26,660 nucleotides of DNA from Ruminococcus flavefaciens (GTDB taxonomy: Bacteria > Bacillota > Clostridia > Oscillospirales > Ruminococcaceae). Shown piece by piece: positions 1-6,984 of the stretch. The translations under genes were made by a program, and so were the position numbers. The stretch is from positions 1-26,660 of the forward strand of contig SFMO01000060.1 in assembly GCA_004554385.1 (NCBI GenBank), in the 5' to 3' direction. How positions within the stretch are numbered: position 1 is the first letter of the stretch; each line of letters begins with the position of its first letter. The notes beneath the pieces were generated by a model. It did no database searches and was not told the origin of the DNA. It saw nothing but the letters and a program-made list of their open reading frames with translations.

Positions 1-1
1 G

Positions 2-52
2 AAACTCGATGGAATGTCACCTGTTGAATACCGTCTTGCCAAAGCTGCATAA
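2..52 (+). CDS. IS3-family transposase OrfB, C-terminal fragment
   Basis: An open frame runs from the window edge to a TAA at 50-52 and encodes KLDGMSPVEYRLAKAA. The motif MSPVEYR followed by a short tail is the usual C-terminus of IS3-family OrfB (DDE integrase core) transposases. Only the last 16 residues are visible, so the catalytic DDE residues cannot be checked. It sits just inside the right inverted repeat, as expected for this family. The gene is partial because the window begins here; there is no sign that it is damaged. Confidence 0.8.
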   Translation, partial: KLDGMSPVEYRLAKAA

Positions 53-56
53 AGCA

Positions 57-84
57 ACAAAGCGACCAAGCTTTGTCGCTTTGT
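57..84 (+). terminator. Hairpin after the IS transposase gene
   Basis: A 10-base-pair stem (57-66 with 75-84), with a short AAGCTT inner palindrome, begins five bases after the transposase stop codon. A second TTTGTCGC copy follows directly, making a small direct repeat. There is no long T-run, so termination would be weak; it may instead limit read-through into or out of the IS. Confidence 0.45.
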
Positions 85-110
85 CGCTTTGCATAAATTT
101 TCTTTTAAAT

Positions 111-138
111 CTTTGTCTAACTTTTTGGGGTCAGTTCA
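111..138 (-). repeat. IS3-family right terminal inverted repeat
   Basis: This 28-base repeat on the minus strand pairs with 26523-26550 at 19 of 28 positions and starts with TGAACTGACCCC. The bases just outside (139 onward, GTCAC) would be one half of a target duplication, but the other half is not in the window. Confidence 0.75.
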
Positions 139-183
139 GTCACGGGGCTTAATTTTTTCAACTACACCTCACAAGGAGAGTTT

Positions 184-2364
184 ATGTCAGAAAAAGCAAA
201 AAAGAAACATTCCGTAAAAAAGAACAGCTCTCCCGTTTCTGTGGAAAGCTACAAGAATAAAATAGTCACCTTCCTCAAGGCATACGGCAAAAAGTCCATG
301 CCTCTCAGCGAGCTGGAGTCCAAGTGCAGGACCAAAAAATCAGGCAGGGAAAACTTCACCGAGGCCTTCTCTCAGCTCCGCTCAGAGGGCGTCGTAATGA
401 TGAAAAAGGGCATGAAGGCCGCCCTTTGCTCACGAATGAACGTGTACCCCGGCACTGTCACAAGACTCAGCAGGACCTTCGGCTTTGCTGTCACAGACGA
501 GGGCGTTGAGTACTTTATCCCAGGCAAATGTATGCTGGGCGCTATGCCAAACGACAGGGTGCTGATCTCCGATATTCCTTCACGCTCGGGAGAGCCCGAG
601 GGCGAAATACTCGATATACTCGAATTCGGCAGCTCTCAGCTCACAGGAAGGATAGAATTTGAGGACGGCAGACCTTACCTCGTTCCCGATACTGCTTCCA
701 AAAATCACGTTATCATCGTCAGGGAGGAAAGCATCCCATTTGAAAACGGCGACAAGGTGCTGGCAGAGATAGTCTACCGCGGCAGACGCCACGCCGAGCA
801 CAAGGTAAAGATAACTCTCGTTTTCGGAAGCTCGGAATATGCTGCATCATCGGCTGCTTCTATACTGGTGATACACGGCGCTCCCACTGCCTTCCCCGAG
901 GAGGTGCTGAAAGAAGCACGAAAAATATCCGAGGGCGGTGTGCAGGAGTACTCCTTCAATAACCGTGAGGACCTCCGTGATATGGATATTTTCACCATCG
1001 ACAGCGCAGAGTCCAAGGACCTTGACGACGCTGTCTCAGTGACCAGAACACGAAAGGGCTACTGCCTCGGAGTTCATATCGCTGATGTTTCCCACTACGT
1101 CAAGGGCAACAGCGCCCTCGACAAGGAAGCTCTCATGCGCGGAACAAGTATATATTACGCCGACAAGGTCATCCCAATGCTCCCCAAGGAGCTTTCAAAC
1201 GGTATATGCTCCCTGAATCCCGATGAGGACAGATTAACTCTGTCCGCCTTCATGGAGCTTGACAAGGAAGGAAACATGCTGTCATACCGCTTCTGCAAGA
1301 GCGTTATCCGCTCACGCGTCAAGGGAGTTTACTCGGAGATAAACCGCATACTTGAAGGCACTGAATCCACTGAAATAGCAGAAAAATATGCTAAGGTCCG
1401 CAAGAGCATAGACCTTATGAACGAGCTGGCAGATAAGCTCATCGAGAAGAAAAAGCTCCGCCATGCTCCCGAAATAGAAACCACCGAAAGCAAGCTCATC
1501 ATCGGTGAGAACGGCATATGCTGCGATGTGCAGCCCCGTGAGCGAGGCAAGTCCGAGCGTATAATCGAGGAATTTATGCTCACCGCAAACGAAGCCGCCG
1601 CTAAGCTTGCAAAGGACAAAAAAGTCCCCTTCGTGTACCGTATACATGAAGCGCCTCCCGAAGCAAAAACAGAGGCGCTCCATGAGATACTTCCGAAATA
1701 CGGCTTTGAGTGCCCGCACTTCAGCGAATTCAAGCCCGTTCACGCGGCTAAGATACTGGAGGAGGCTAAGGGAACAGACAAGTTCGAGGCAGTCAATATG
1801 CTGGTGCTCCGCTCTATGGCAAAGGCAAAGTACTCCCACGAGCCCCTGGGACATTTCGGACTTGTGCTGGACGACTACGCCCACTTCACCTCCCCTATCC
1901 GACGCTATCCCGACCTCGCTATCCACCGCATAATCACGGATATTCTCGCAGGCTACAACAACGAGTGGCTCAGCAAGCGCTATGAGGGCTTTGCCGTCAA
2001 TGCTGCCGAGCGTTCATCTGCTGCGGAGATACGCGCAGTCACTATCGAACGCGAATGTGAGGACTGCTACAAGGCGGAATACATGAAGGCTCATCTCGGC
2101 GAGAGCTTCACAGCCAGAATATCAGGGGTTACCGAATTCGGCTTCTATGCCGAGCTCCCCAACACCGTAGAGGGACTGGTTCATATAAGAACGCTGCCCG
2201 AGGGCGAGTACGACTACTGCGAGCCCATATCCCTTACGGAAAAATTCAGCGGAGTTTCATACACTCTGGGACAGACCGTACAGGTGGTCTGTGCAGCAGT
2301 AAATGTCAGCGACGGAACTATAGATTTTGTCCTTGACGACGACGAACAGGAGGAAGAACAATGA
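184..2364 (+). CDS. rnr: Ribonuclease R (3'-5' exoribonuclease)
   Basis: RNase R degrades structured RNA from the 3' end and works in mRNA turnover, rRNA quality control and, with SmpB, tmRNA-linked decay. The 726-residue length fits the family. The order is an N-terminal winged-helix/cold-shock region (about 25-240), the RNB catalytic domain (about 255-590) and a C-terminal S1 domain (about 640-710). The catalytic metal-binding motif DSAESKDLDDAVSV lies near residues 272-285, with the expected cluster of aspartates. An AAGGAGAG site a few bases upstream supports the ATG at 184. The gene is normally near secG and smpB, but here an IS3 element ends only 45 bases upstream, so its native promoter region has probably been displaced. 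The next gene overlaps its stop codon by four bases. Confidence 0.96.
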   Translation: MSEKAKKKHSVKKNSSPVSVESYKNKIVTFLKAYGKKSMPLSELESKCRTKKSGRENFTEAFSQLRSEGVVMMKKGMKAALCSRMNVYPGTVTRLSRTFGFAVTDEGVEYFIPGKCMLGAMPNDRVLISDIPSRSGEPEGEILDILEFGSSQLTGRIEFEDGRPYLVPDTASKNHVIIVREESIPFENGDKVLAEIVYRGRRHAEHKVKITLVFGSSEYAASSAASILVIHGAPTAFPEEVLKEARKISEGGVQEYSFNNREDLRDMDIFTIDSAESKDLDDAVSVTRTRKGYCLGVHIADVSHYVKGNSALDKEALMRGTSIYYADKVIPMLPKELSNGICSLNPDEDRLTLSAFMELDKEGNMLSYRFCKSVIRSRVKGVYSEINRILEGTESTEIAEKYAKVRKSIDLMNELADKLIEKKKLRHAPEIETTESKLIIGENGICCDVQPRERGKSERIIEEFMLTANEAAAKLAKDKKVPFVYRIHEAPPEAKTEALHEILPKYGFECPHFSEFKPVHAAKILEEAKGTDKFEAVNMLVLRSMAKAKYSHEPLGHFGLVLDDYAHFTSPIRRYPDLAIHRIITDILAGYNNEWLSKRYEGFAVNAAERSSAAEIRAVTIERECEDCYKAEYMKAHLGESFTARISGVTEFGFYAELPNTVEGLVHIRTLPEGEYDYCEPISLTEKFSGVSYTLGQTVQVVCAAVNVSDGTIDFVLDDDEQEEEQ

Positions 2365-3137
2365 AAAAGATAATCGCATTAATGGCAGCGGCAGCTCTTA
2401 CAGCAGGAGCTGTTTCCTGCGGTAAAAAGACCGGCAGTGCACCTCAGAAGCCCGAGCCCAAAACTACAGAGGCTTCATCAACCGAGGCTGAAACTACAGA
2501 GACCACGACTGCTGTGACCACCACAGCCAAGACCACCACTACCGCTGCTGCTGTTTCGACAACAAGCGCCATAGCCACTCAGCCCGACCCTCTCGGCGGC
2601 GGAGCCTTTGAATACAACGAGGACGGTGCTGTAGTTTTTGAAGCTGATGCAAAAACTGCCGATGATAAAACTCTCATTGCGGCTGCACAGGCACTCTTTG
2701 AATCAGCCTGCCGCACAGAGATGCAGTTCTCTGTAGGCTGTCCCTTTGAGACAGACTCCGACGATTATATCGAAAACAGCCTTTCATGGCGTTTCTATCG
2801 TGTTACCGACAGCAGGATAAGCTCCATAGATGACGTTCTTAACGAATACCATAAGGTGTTCAGCGACAGCCATCCCAACGAGATCTCATCGACCTACATG
2901 GAAAAGGACGGCGCTGTTTATGCTCTCTGCGGAAACCGCGGCTCTGATATTTACTATTCTTCCTCAAAGGTAACCGGGATAAAGTCAAGGACCGATAATG
3001 AGATCGTGTTCACCGTTGAGAATTACTACGACGGCAGTGACTTCGGCGGCGACGCTTACACAAAAACAGATGAATTCTCCGTAGTTATCGGCAGCGATAA
3101 CGTCTGGAAGGCAGGAATATTCACTCTTCCGTACTGA
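2361..3137 (+). CDS. Putative Thr-rich lipoprotein, function unknown
   Basis: The 258-residue product starts with a signal sequence (MKKIIALMAAAALTAGAVSC). The cysteine at 20 in an AVSC lipobox suggests attachment to the outer face of the membrane. A Thr/Ser/Glu-rich linker (about 30-75) follows, then a compact C-terminal domain (about 85-258). This linker resembles the poly-Thr linker of the cellulase in this window. The C-terminal domain is not firmly recognised; its layout loosely recalls IseA-type inhibitors of cell-wall DL-endopeptidases, but that is a weak guess. Its ATG overlaps the rnr stop codon in an ATGA arrangement with an AGGAGGA site inside rnr, so it is translationally coupled to rnr. 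A strong terminator follows. Confidence 0.8.
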   Translation: MKKIIALMAAAALTAGAVSCGKKTGSAPQKPEPKTTEASSTEAETTETTTAVTTTAKTTTTAAAVSTTSAIATQPDPLGGGAFEYNEDGAVVFEADAKTADDKTLIAAAQALFESACRTEMQFSVGCPFETDSDDYIENSLSWRFYRVTDSRISSIDDVLNEYHKVFSDSHPNEISSTYMEKDGAVYALCGNRGSDIYYSSSKVTGIKSRTDNEIVFTVENYYDGSDFGGDAYTKTDEFSVVIGSDNVWKAGIFTLPY

Positions 3138-3149
3138 TAACAAACATCA

Positions 3150-3190
3150 AAAAAATCACCGAGCCCTGTTCAAGGACCCGGTGATTTTTT
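3150..3190. terminator. Bidirectional intrinsic terminator
   Basis: A perfect 12-base-pair stem (3150-3161 with 3179-3190) begins with A6 and ends with T6, so it can work on both strands. It lies between the convergent lipoprotein gene (plus) and the Na/Pi transporter gene (minus). Confidence 0.88.
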
Positions 3191-3201
3191 ACTTTGCCGC
3201 C

Positions 3202-3219
3202 GAAGGGTTAATACCCTTC
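3202..3219 (-). other. Small hairpin after the Na/Pi transporter stop codon
   Basis: A 7-base-pair stem with a TAAT loop starts eight bases past the minus-strand stop codon at 3227. There is no T-run beside it on the minus strand; it may protect the 3' end or act with the stronger terminator at 3150-3190. Confidence 0.45.
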
Positions 3220-3226
3220 AGCCTTT

Positions 3227-5017
3227 TTATGCTTTTACGCCTGTGCCACTGAGTCTGCGGAAATACTCCTCTGCATACTCGCGGTATTCTGTTCTGAACT
3301 TCTCATCGTTCTCCTTGACATCGTGGAGATAAGCATGGAGATTGGTCTTTTCGTCTGTCTCGATAAGACAGCCTGCGATATTCGAGCAGTGGTCGGAAAC
3401 ACGCTCCAAGTTTGTGAGAACGTCCTGGAAGATATATCCCAGCTCAACTGTACATTCATCGTTCTGAAGTCTGCGGATATGTCTGTTTTTAAGCTCTGTG
3501 CTGAGGTTGTCCACCACTTCTTCAAGAGGCTCGACCTTGTGGGCAATGGTAAGGTCATTATTGATATAAGAATCAAACGCCTTGTTTATATTCTCTGCAA
3601 TGGCGTCTGTGATGACTGTTATCTCGTTGAGACATTCATCAGAGAACATTATACCCTTTTCGTGCATTTCCTGTACAGACTCTATGAGATTTACCGCATG
3701 GTCGGAGATTCTCTCAAAGTTTCCTACGCAATGCATCATCTTTGAAACGCTTCGGCTGTCCGCACCTGTGATACTTGCCTTTGACAGCTTTATAAGATAG
3801 CTGTTTATCTTGTCCTCATAGCCGTCGATGATGTCTTCATTTTCGATTATAAGGTCACATGCTTCTTCATCGTAGCCCTTGAGAAGCTCAAGTGACTTCA
3901 GTATAGTCTCTCTTGTAAGCTCAGCCATCTGATTTGTAGCTGAGATACAGGTGTGTACTGCAACAGCGGGGGTTTTGAGAAGGATCTCGTCCAGACCTGT
4001 GATCGCCTTTTTAGAGCTTACCTCTTCAACATTACCGTCCTTAATAATTATTTTTGAAAGCTTTACGATCTGCTTCGAGAACGGTAAAAGAATAATTGTC
4101 GTTGCAATATTGAAGATAGAATGCATAACTGCAATTCCAACATATCCAACGGTCTGATCGAATATACTAAGCTGGATAACACTTTCAAGTATCATTGATA
4201 TCGGAAGGAGTATAAGCGTTCCGAGTATCTTTATCAATATGTGTATACAAGCCACACGCTTGGCGTTTTTGTTTACTCCGATACTGGAAATAAGTGCTGT
4301 TACGCAAGTACCGATATTAAGTCCCATGATTATAGGAAGCGCCATGCCATAGGTCAGCGCACCGGTCTGTGAAAATGCCTGCAATATTCCGACAGAAGCC
4401 GCTGAGCTCTGGATTATGCCTGTAAATCCTGCTCCAACGAGCACACCAAGGATAGGATTCTTGAATGCAGTGAGGACATTCTGAAACTTAGGTGAATCTG
4501 CAAGGGGTGATACCGCATCCGACATAAGAGTCATACCTGTCATTATAATAGCAAAGCCGACAAGGATACGTCCTACATCCTTTTTCTTGTTTTTCTTGGC
4601 AGCCATTATCATTATTACACCTACAAGTGCAACTAAAGGTGCAAATGATGATGGCTTGAGCATCTTGATAAACGGATTCTTTCCGTCAACACCTGCAAGG
4701 CTGAGTATCCATGCAGTAAGTGTAGTTCCGATATCAGAACCAAAACATACACCTATAGTCTGTTCAAGACTCATAATGCCGGAGTTTACAAAGCCTACAA
4801 GCATTACAGTCATTGCAGACGATGACTGTATCGCAATGGTTATACCCATTCCGAGCAGCAGTGCCTTGAATTTGTTGGATGTCATTTTTTTCAGTGCAAG
4901 CTCCAGCTTACCGCCTGTGAGCTTTTCAAGTCCCGTGGACATTACCTTCATACCGTACAGGAAGAAAGCAAGTCCGCCGAGGAGAGTAAAGATGTTAAAA
5001 ATAGAAAATTCTTCCAT
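3227..5017 (-). CDS. Na/Pi-cotransporter II family protein with PhoU-like domain
   Basis: This 596-residue integral membrane protein belongs to the NptA/YjbB group of sodium-phosphate symporters. The N-terminal half (about 10-330) has several hydrophobic helices and the two diagnostic inverted QSS repeats, IQSSSAMTVMLVGFVNSG near residue 62 and GIIQSSAASVGILQAF near 200. The C-terminal part (about 345-580) is helical and PhoU-like, with charged amphipathic stretches. In the family, such proteins move inorganic phosphate, in some bacteria outward. A ribosome site AGGAGA lies seven bases upstream of the ATG. It is a single-gene unit with its own promoter and a shared terminator. No phosphate regulator or Pst transporter is nearby, so the direction of transport cannot be told. 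Confidence 0.92.
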   Translation of the reverse strand: MEEFSIFNIFTLLGGLAFFLYGMKVMSTGLEKLTGGKLELALKKMTSNKFKALLLGMGITIAIQSSSAMTVMLVGFVNSGIMSLEQTIGVCFGSDIGTTLTAWILSLAGVDGKNPFIKMLKPSSFAPLVALVGVIMIMAAKKNKKKDVGRILVGFAIIMTGMTLMSDAVSPLADSPKFQNVLTAFKNPILGVLVGAGFTGIIQSSAASVGILQAFSQTGALTYGMALPIIMGLNIGTCVTALISSIGVNKNAKRVACIHILIKILGTLILLPISMILESVIQLSIFDQTVGYVGIAVMHSIFNIATTIILLPFSKQIVKLSKIIIKDGNVEEVSSKKAITGLDEILLKTPAVAVHTCISATNQMAELTRETILKSLELLKGYDEEACDLIIENEDIIDGYEDKINSYLIKLSKASITGADSRSVSKMMHCVGNFERISDHAVNLIESVQEMHEKGIMFSDECLNEITVITDAIAENINKAFDSYINNDLTIAHKVEPLEEVVDNLSTELKNRHIRRLQNDECTVELGYIFQDVLTNLERVSDHCSNIAGCLIETDEKTNLHAYLHDVKENDEKFRTEYREYAEEYFRRLSGTGVKA

Positions 5018-5059
5018 AATTTTCTCCTGATAAAATAGATTTTCCCACTTCTAAATATT

Positions 5060-5087
5060 ATTATATCAGGATTTAAGTCCAAGTCAA
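5060..5087 (-). promoter_or_regulatory. Sigma-A-type promoter for the Na/Pi transporter gene
   Basis: On the minus strand, TTGACT (5082-5087) and TATAAT (5060-5065) are separated by 16 bases. The start codon is about 40 bases downstream. Confidence 0.72.
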
Positions 5088-5121
5088 GGAGTTGCGCAAT
5101 TCTTTAACGTGGATTTAACAT

Positions 5122-5151
5122 AACAAAAGGGACTGCCTGATGGCAGTCCCT
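5122..5151 (-). terminator. Intrinsic terminator of the Wzz-like gene
   Basis: A perfect 10-base-pair stem (5128-5137 with 5142-5151) with a TGAT loop is followed on the minus strand by TTTTGTT. It lies 14 bases past the Wzz-like stop codon. Confidence 0.85.
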
Positions 5152-5165
5152 AATATCGGATCATA

Positions 5166-6770
5166 TTACTTTTTCTTGTTCTTTTTGACGTTTGTCTGCT
5201 TCTCAGCCTTTTCCGCTTTTTTCTCGATTACATCAACGATTTCCTCGAGGTCATCGTCCTCATCGTCGTCATCATCGTCATCGTCGTCATCGTCGTCATC
5301 ATCTGCGCCTGCTTTGGCGAGCTTTTTACTGTTTGCCTGCCTGAGCGCATTGACAAATGCGATCGCAACATAAATGACAAAGATAAGTATCTCAACAATA
5401 AGGATAGTCTTTACAGAATCGCTTACAGCCTGACTGATTCCTGCTCCTACCGACTTTGTTGCGGGAACGAGGATATTGTAGGCATTTGCGAACTGAACGT
5501 TCTCATAGTAATCGCTTGCTGTCTGCTCTGTAAGGTCAACGAGCCTCTCGACCTTCTTGCTGAGGTCTGCGATGTCAGCCTCTACTTTGTCAACATTAGA
5601 CTTTGAGCTTGCCTTGTTGTTCTGAAGAGCATCGCGTCTTGAAGTGTAGAAGTTGATATCCTGCTTTGTCTGTGCAAGGCTTGATTCAACGCTTGTTTTC
5701 TGTCTGAACATCGAATCGTACTGTTCTGAATGAAGAGTAGACTCAGTATCTGTGTTTTCAGTACCGTTTCCGAATACCTGAATAACATCCTTCTTATATG
5801 AAGCGATAGAGTTGTTGATAGCTTCAAGTCGCTCTGCGTACTCGTCCCTGTCGCGCTTGAGATTCTCTATCCTGTAATTATAGTAAGCAAGTGTGGAATC
5901 CTTATCCTTTGTTACGTTGTTTACAGTGATATAAGAGGATATTCTGTCAAGATCAATGCTTGTGATAGTCTTTGCGTAATCGGAAAGGTCGCTGAATGTA
6001 TAGCCTGTAGCGCTTGAACGGAATGTTGTTGTATCATCCTTTGCAAGGTTGTCAAGGTAGGTCTTAACTGTTCTGAGTGAAGTTCTGAAAAGGTCTATCT
6101 GCTGAGCGTAATCATAGGAGTTATAATCAGCAACTCTGACAGATGTACCAAGGGGCTCATTGTAGCCGTATTCCTCATAGAAGTAGTTGCCATAGCATTT
6201 AAGGAGAGTGTTGAGGAAATCAACACCTGTAGTTCTGTCAAAGCCAGCCTTGCCATAATCAAATTTTACAGTAAACTGTGTCGGATAATACTTTGTATCA
6301 AGCATAGCCTGTGCAGCGGAAAGGCTTCCGTTTGTTGCCTTGTCCATTACGCTGTAGTAAGCTGTGAGCTGATCGTATGCCTCCTGTGGTATCTTATAAT
6401 CAAAGTTGAGGCTTTTCCTTATATCCTCGATCTTATTAAGGTCAAGCCCCATTTCTGTGAGAGCCTTTTCGATGACCTTCGGATTCTTCATGCTCTCGAT
6501 CTCGAACTTGCGGCCCTTCGGGTCAAGGCCCTGCTCGATACCCTTGTATGTAAAGCTTACAAGTCCCTTTGCAGGTGTTTTAGCCGAAAAGGTCTTGTAT
6601 GCAGACCAGCAGAAGGTCAGAAGACCCGCTATTATAGCTAACACAAGCCATACCGCAAGGAATCTCTTGAGATTTTTAAATATTGCGGAAATAGAAATAA
6701 CTACTTCATCTTTATTTTCTTCCTGGTTTTTGATCGTAACGTTAAGGTTACGCTCGTTATTATTAGCCAT
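5166..6770 (-). CDS. Wzz-like polysaccharide chain-length protein with poly-Asp tail
   Basis: The protein (534 residues from the chosen start) has the layout of a polysaccharide co-polymerase: a short cytoplasmic N-terminus, a transmembrane helix at about 36-58, a long extracytoplasmic region with predicted coiled coils (about 230-430), and a second transmembrane helix near 455-480. Such proteins set chain length in capsule or exopolysaccharide export and often activate a tyrosine kinase; no kinase is fused or nearby. The C-terminal tail is unusual: 14 consecutive Asp, a Glu, three more Asp, then a Lys/Glu-rich end. The second in-frame ATG (6770) is preferred because GGAGGG lies at the right distance before it; the upstream ATG (6782) overlaps that site and has none of its own. 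Function is inferred from topology, not from a strong sequence match. Confidence 0.75.
   Translation of the reverse strand: MANNNERNLNVTIKNQEENKDEVVISISAIFKNLKRFLAVWLVLAIIAGLLTFCWSAYKTFSAKTPAKGLVSFTYKGIEQGLDPKGRKFEIESMKNPKVIEKALTEMGLDLNKIEDIRKSLNFDYKIPQEAYDQLTAYYSVMDKATNGSLSAAQAMLDTKYYPTQFTVKFDYGKAGFDRTTGVDFLNTLLKCYGNYFYEEYGYNEPLGTSVRVADYNSYDYAQQIDLFRTSLRTVKTYLDNLAKDDTTTFRSSATGYTFSDLSDYAKTITSIDLDRISSYITVNNVTKDKDSTLAYYNYRIENLKRDRDEYAERLEAINNSIASYKKDVIQVFGNGTENTDTESTLHSEQYDSMFRQKTSVESSLAQTKQDINFYTSRRDALQNNKASSKSNVDKVEADIADLSKKVERLVDLTEQTASDYYENVQFANAYNILVPATKSVGAGISQAVSDSVKTILIVEILIFVIYVAIAFVNALRQANSKKLAKAGADDDDDDDDDDDDDDEDDDLEEIVDVIEKKAEKAEKQTNVKKNKKK
5250..5303 (-). repeat. Poly-aspartate codon run in the Wzz-like gene
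   Basis: Eighteen consecutive codons give 14 Asp, one Glu and three Asp. GAC and GAT are mixed irregularly, so selection on the protein is more likely than simple slippage of one triplet. Confidence 0.9.
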
Positions 6771-6800
6771 ATTGCCCTCCATTTATTCGTTCTTTCTCAA

Positions 6801-6823
6801 ATTACGGCATAACACGCCGTAAT
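6801..6823 (-). promoter_or_regulatory. Inverted repeat at the start of the Wzz-like transcript
   Basis: A perfect 8-base inverted repeat (ATTACGGC, 6801-6808 with 6816-6823) covers the expected transcription start. It could be a 5'-end mRNA-stabilising hairpin or an operator; the sequence alone does not decide. Confidence 0.5.
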
Positions 6824-6827
6824 AATC

Positions 6828-6856
6828 ATTATATCATTAATAAAGCACAACGTCAA
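6828..6856 (-). promoter_or_regulatory. Sigma-A-type promoter for the Wzz-like gene
   Basis: TTGACG (6851-6856) and TATAAT (6828-6833) on the minus strand are 17 bases apart. The transcript would begin near 6821, about 50 bases before the start codon, so the gene need not depend on the upstream glmM. Confidence 0.75.
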
Positions 6857-6939
6857 TAGTTTAACGAATTTTCCAATAATCCGCCAAAATTCGCATTTAA
6901 GCTCTTTGAGACATTTTACATATTGCACCAATACACGGA

Positions 6940-6971
6940 AGGCTCTCCGAAGCCTTTGATCCGGAGAGCCT
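6940..6971 (-). terminator. Possible terminator hairpin after glmM
   Basis: A perfect 10-base-pair stem (6940-6949 with 6962-6971) lies 14 bases after the glmM stop codon. No T-run follows on the minus strand, so termination may be incomplete or factor-dependent. Confidence 0.45.
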
Positions 6972-6984
6972 GAATGCACATTAA

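Larger units (their letters stand above)
1..138 (+). mobile_element. Right end of an IS3-family insertion sequence (partial)
   Basis: This is the 3' end of an IS3-family element: transposase C-terminus (2-52), a hairpin after the stop codon, then the right terminal inverted repeat at about 111-138. Read on the minus strand from 138, the repeat begins TGAACTGACCCC and continues to GTTAGACAAAG, a form typical of IS3 relatives. It matches the repeat at 26523-26550 at 19 of 28 positions, including an uninterrupted GTTAGACAA block. The rest of the element is outside the window. The exact outer boundary could be two bases further out (140). Confidence 0.85.

Noticed and set aside
1312..1926. Long minus-strand open frame (204 codons) inside rnr
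   Set aside because: It lies entirely opposite a well-conserved rnr catalytic domain, has no ribosome site and no recognisable protein features; it is a shadow of rnr codon use.
6797..6979. 60-codon minus-strand frame between glmM and the Wzz-like gene
   Set aside because: It covers the promoter and inverted repeat of the Wzz-like gene and has no ribosome site or known features.
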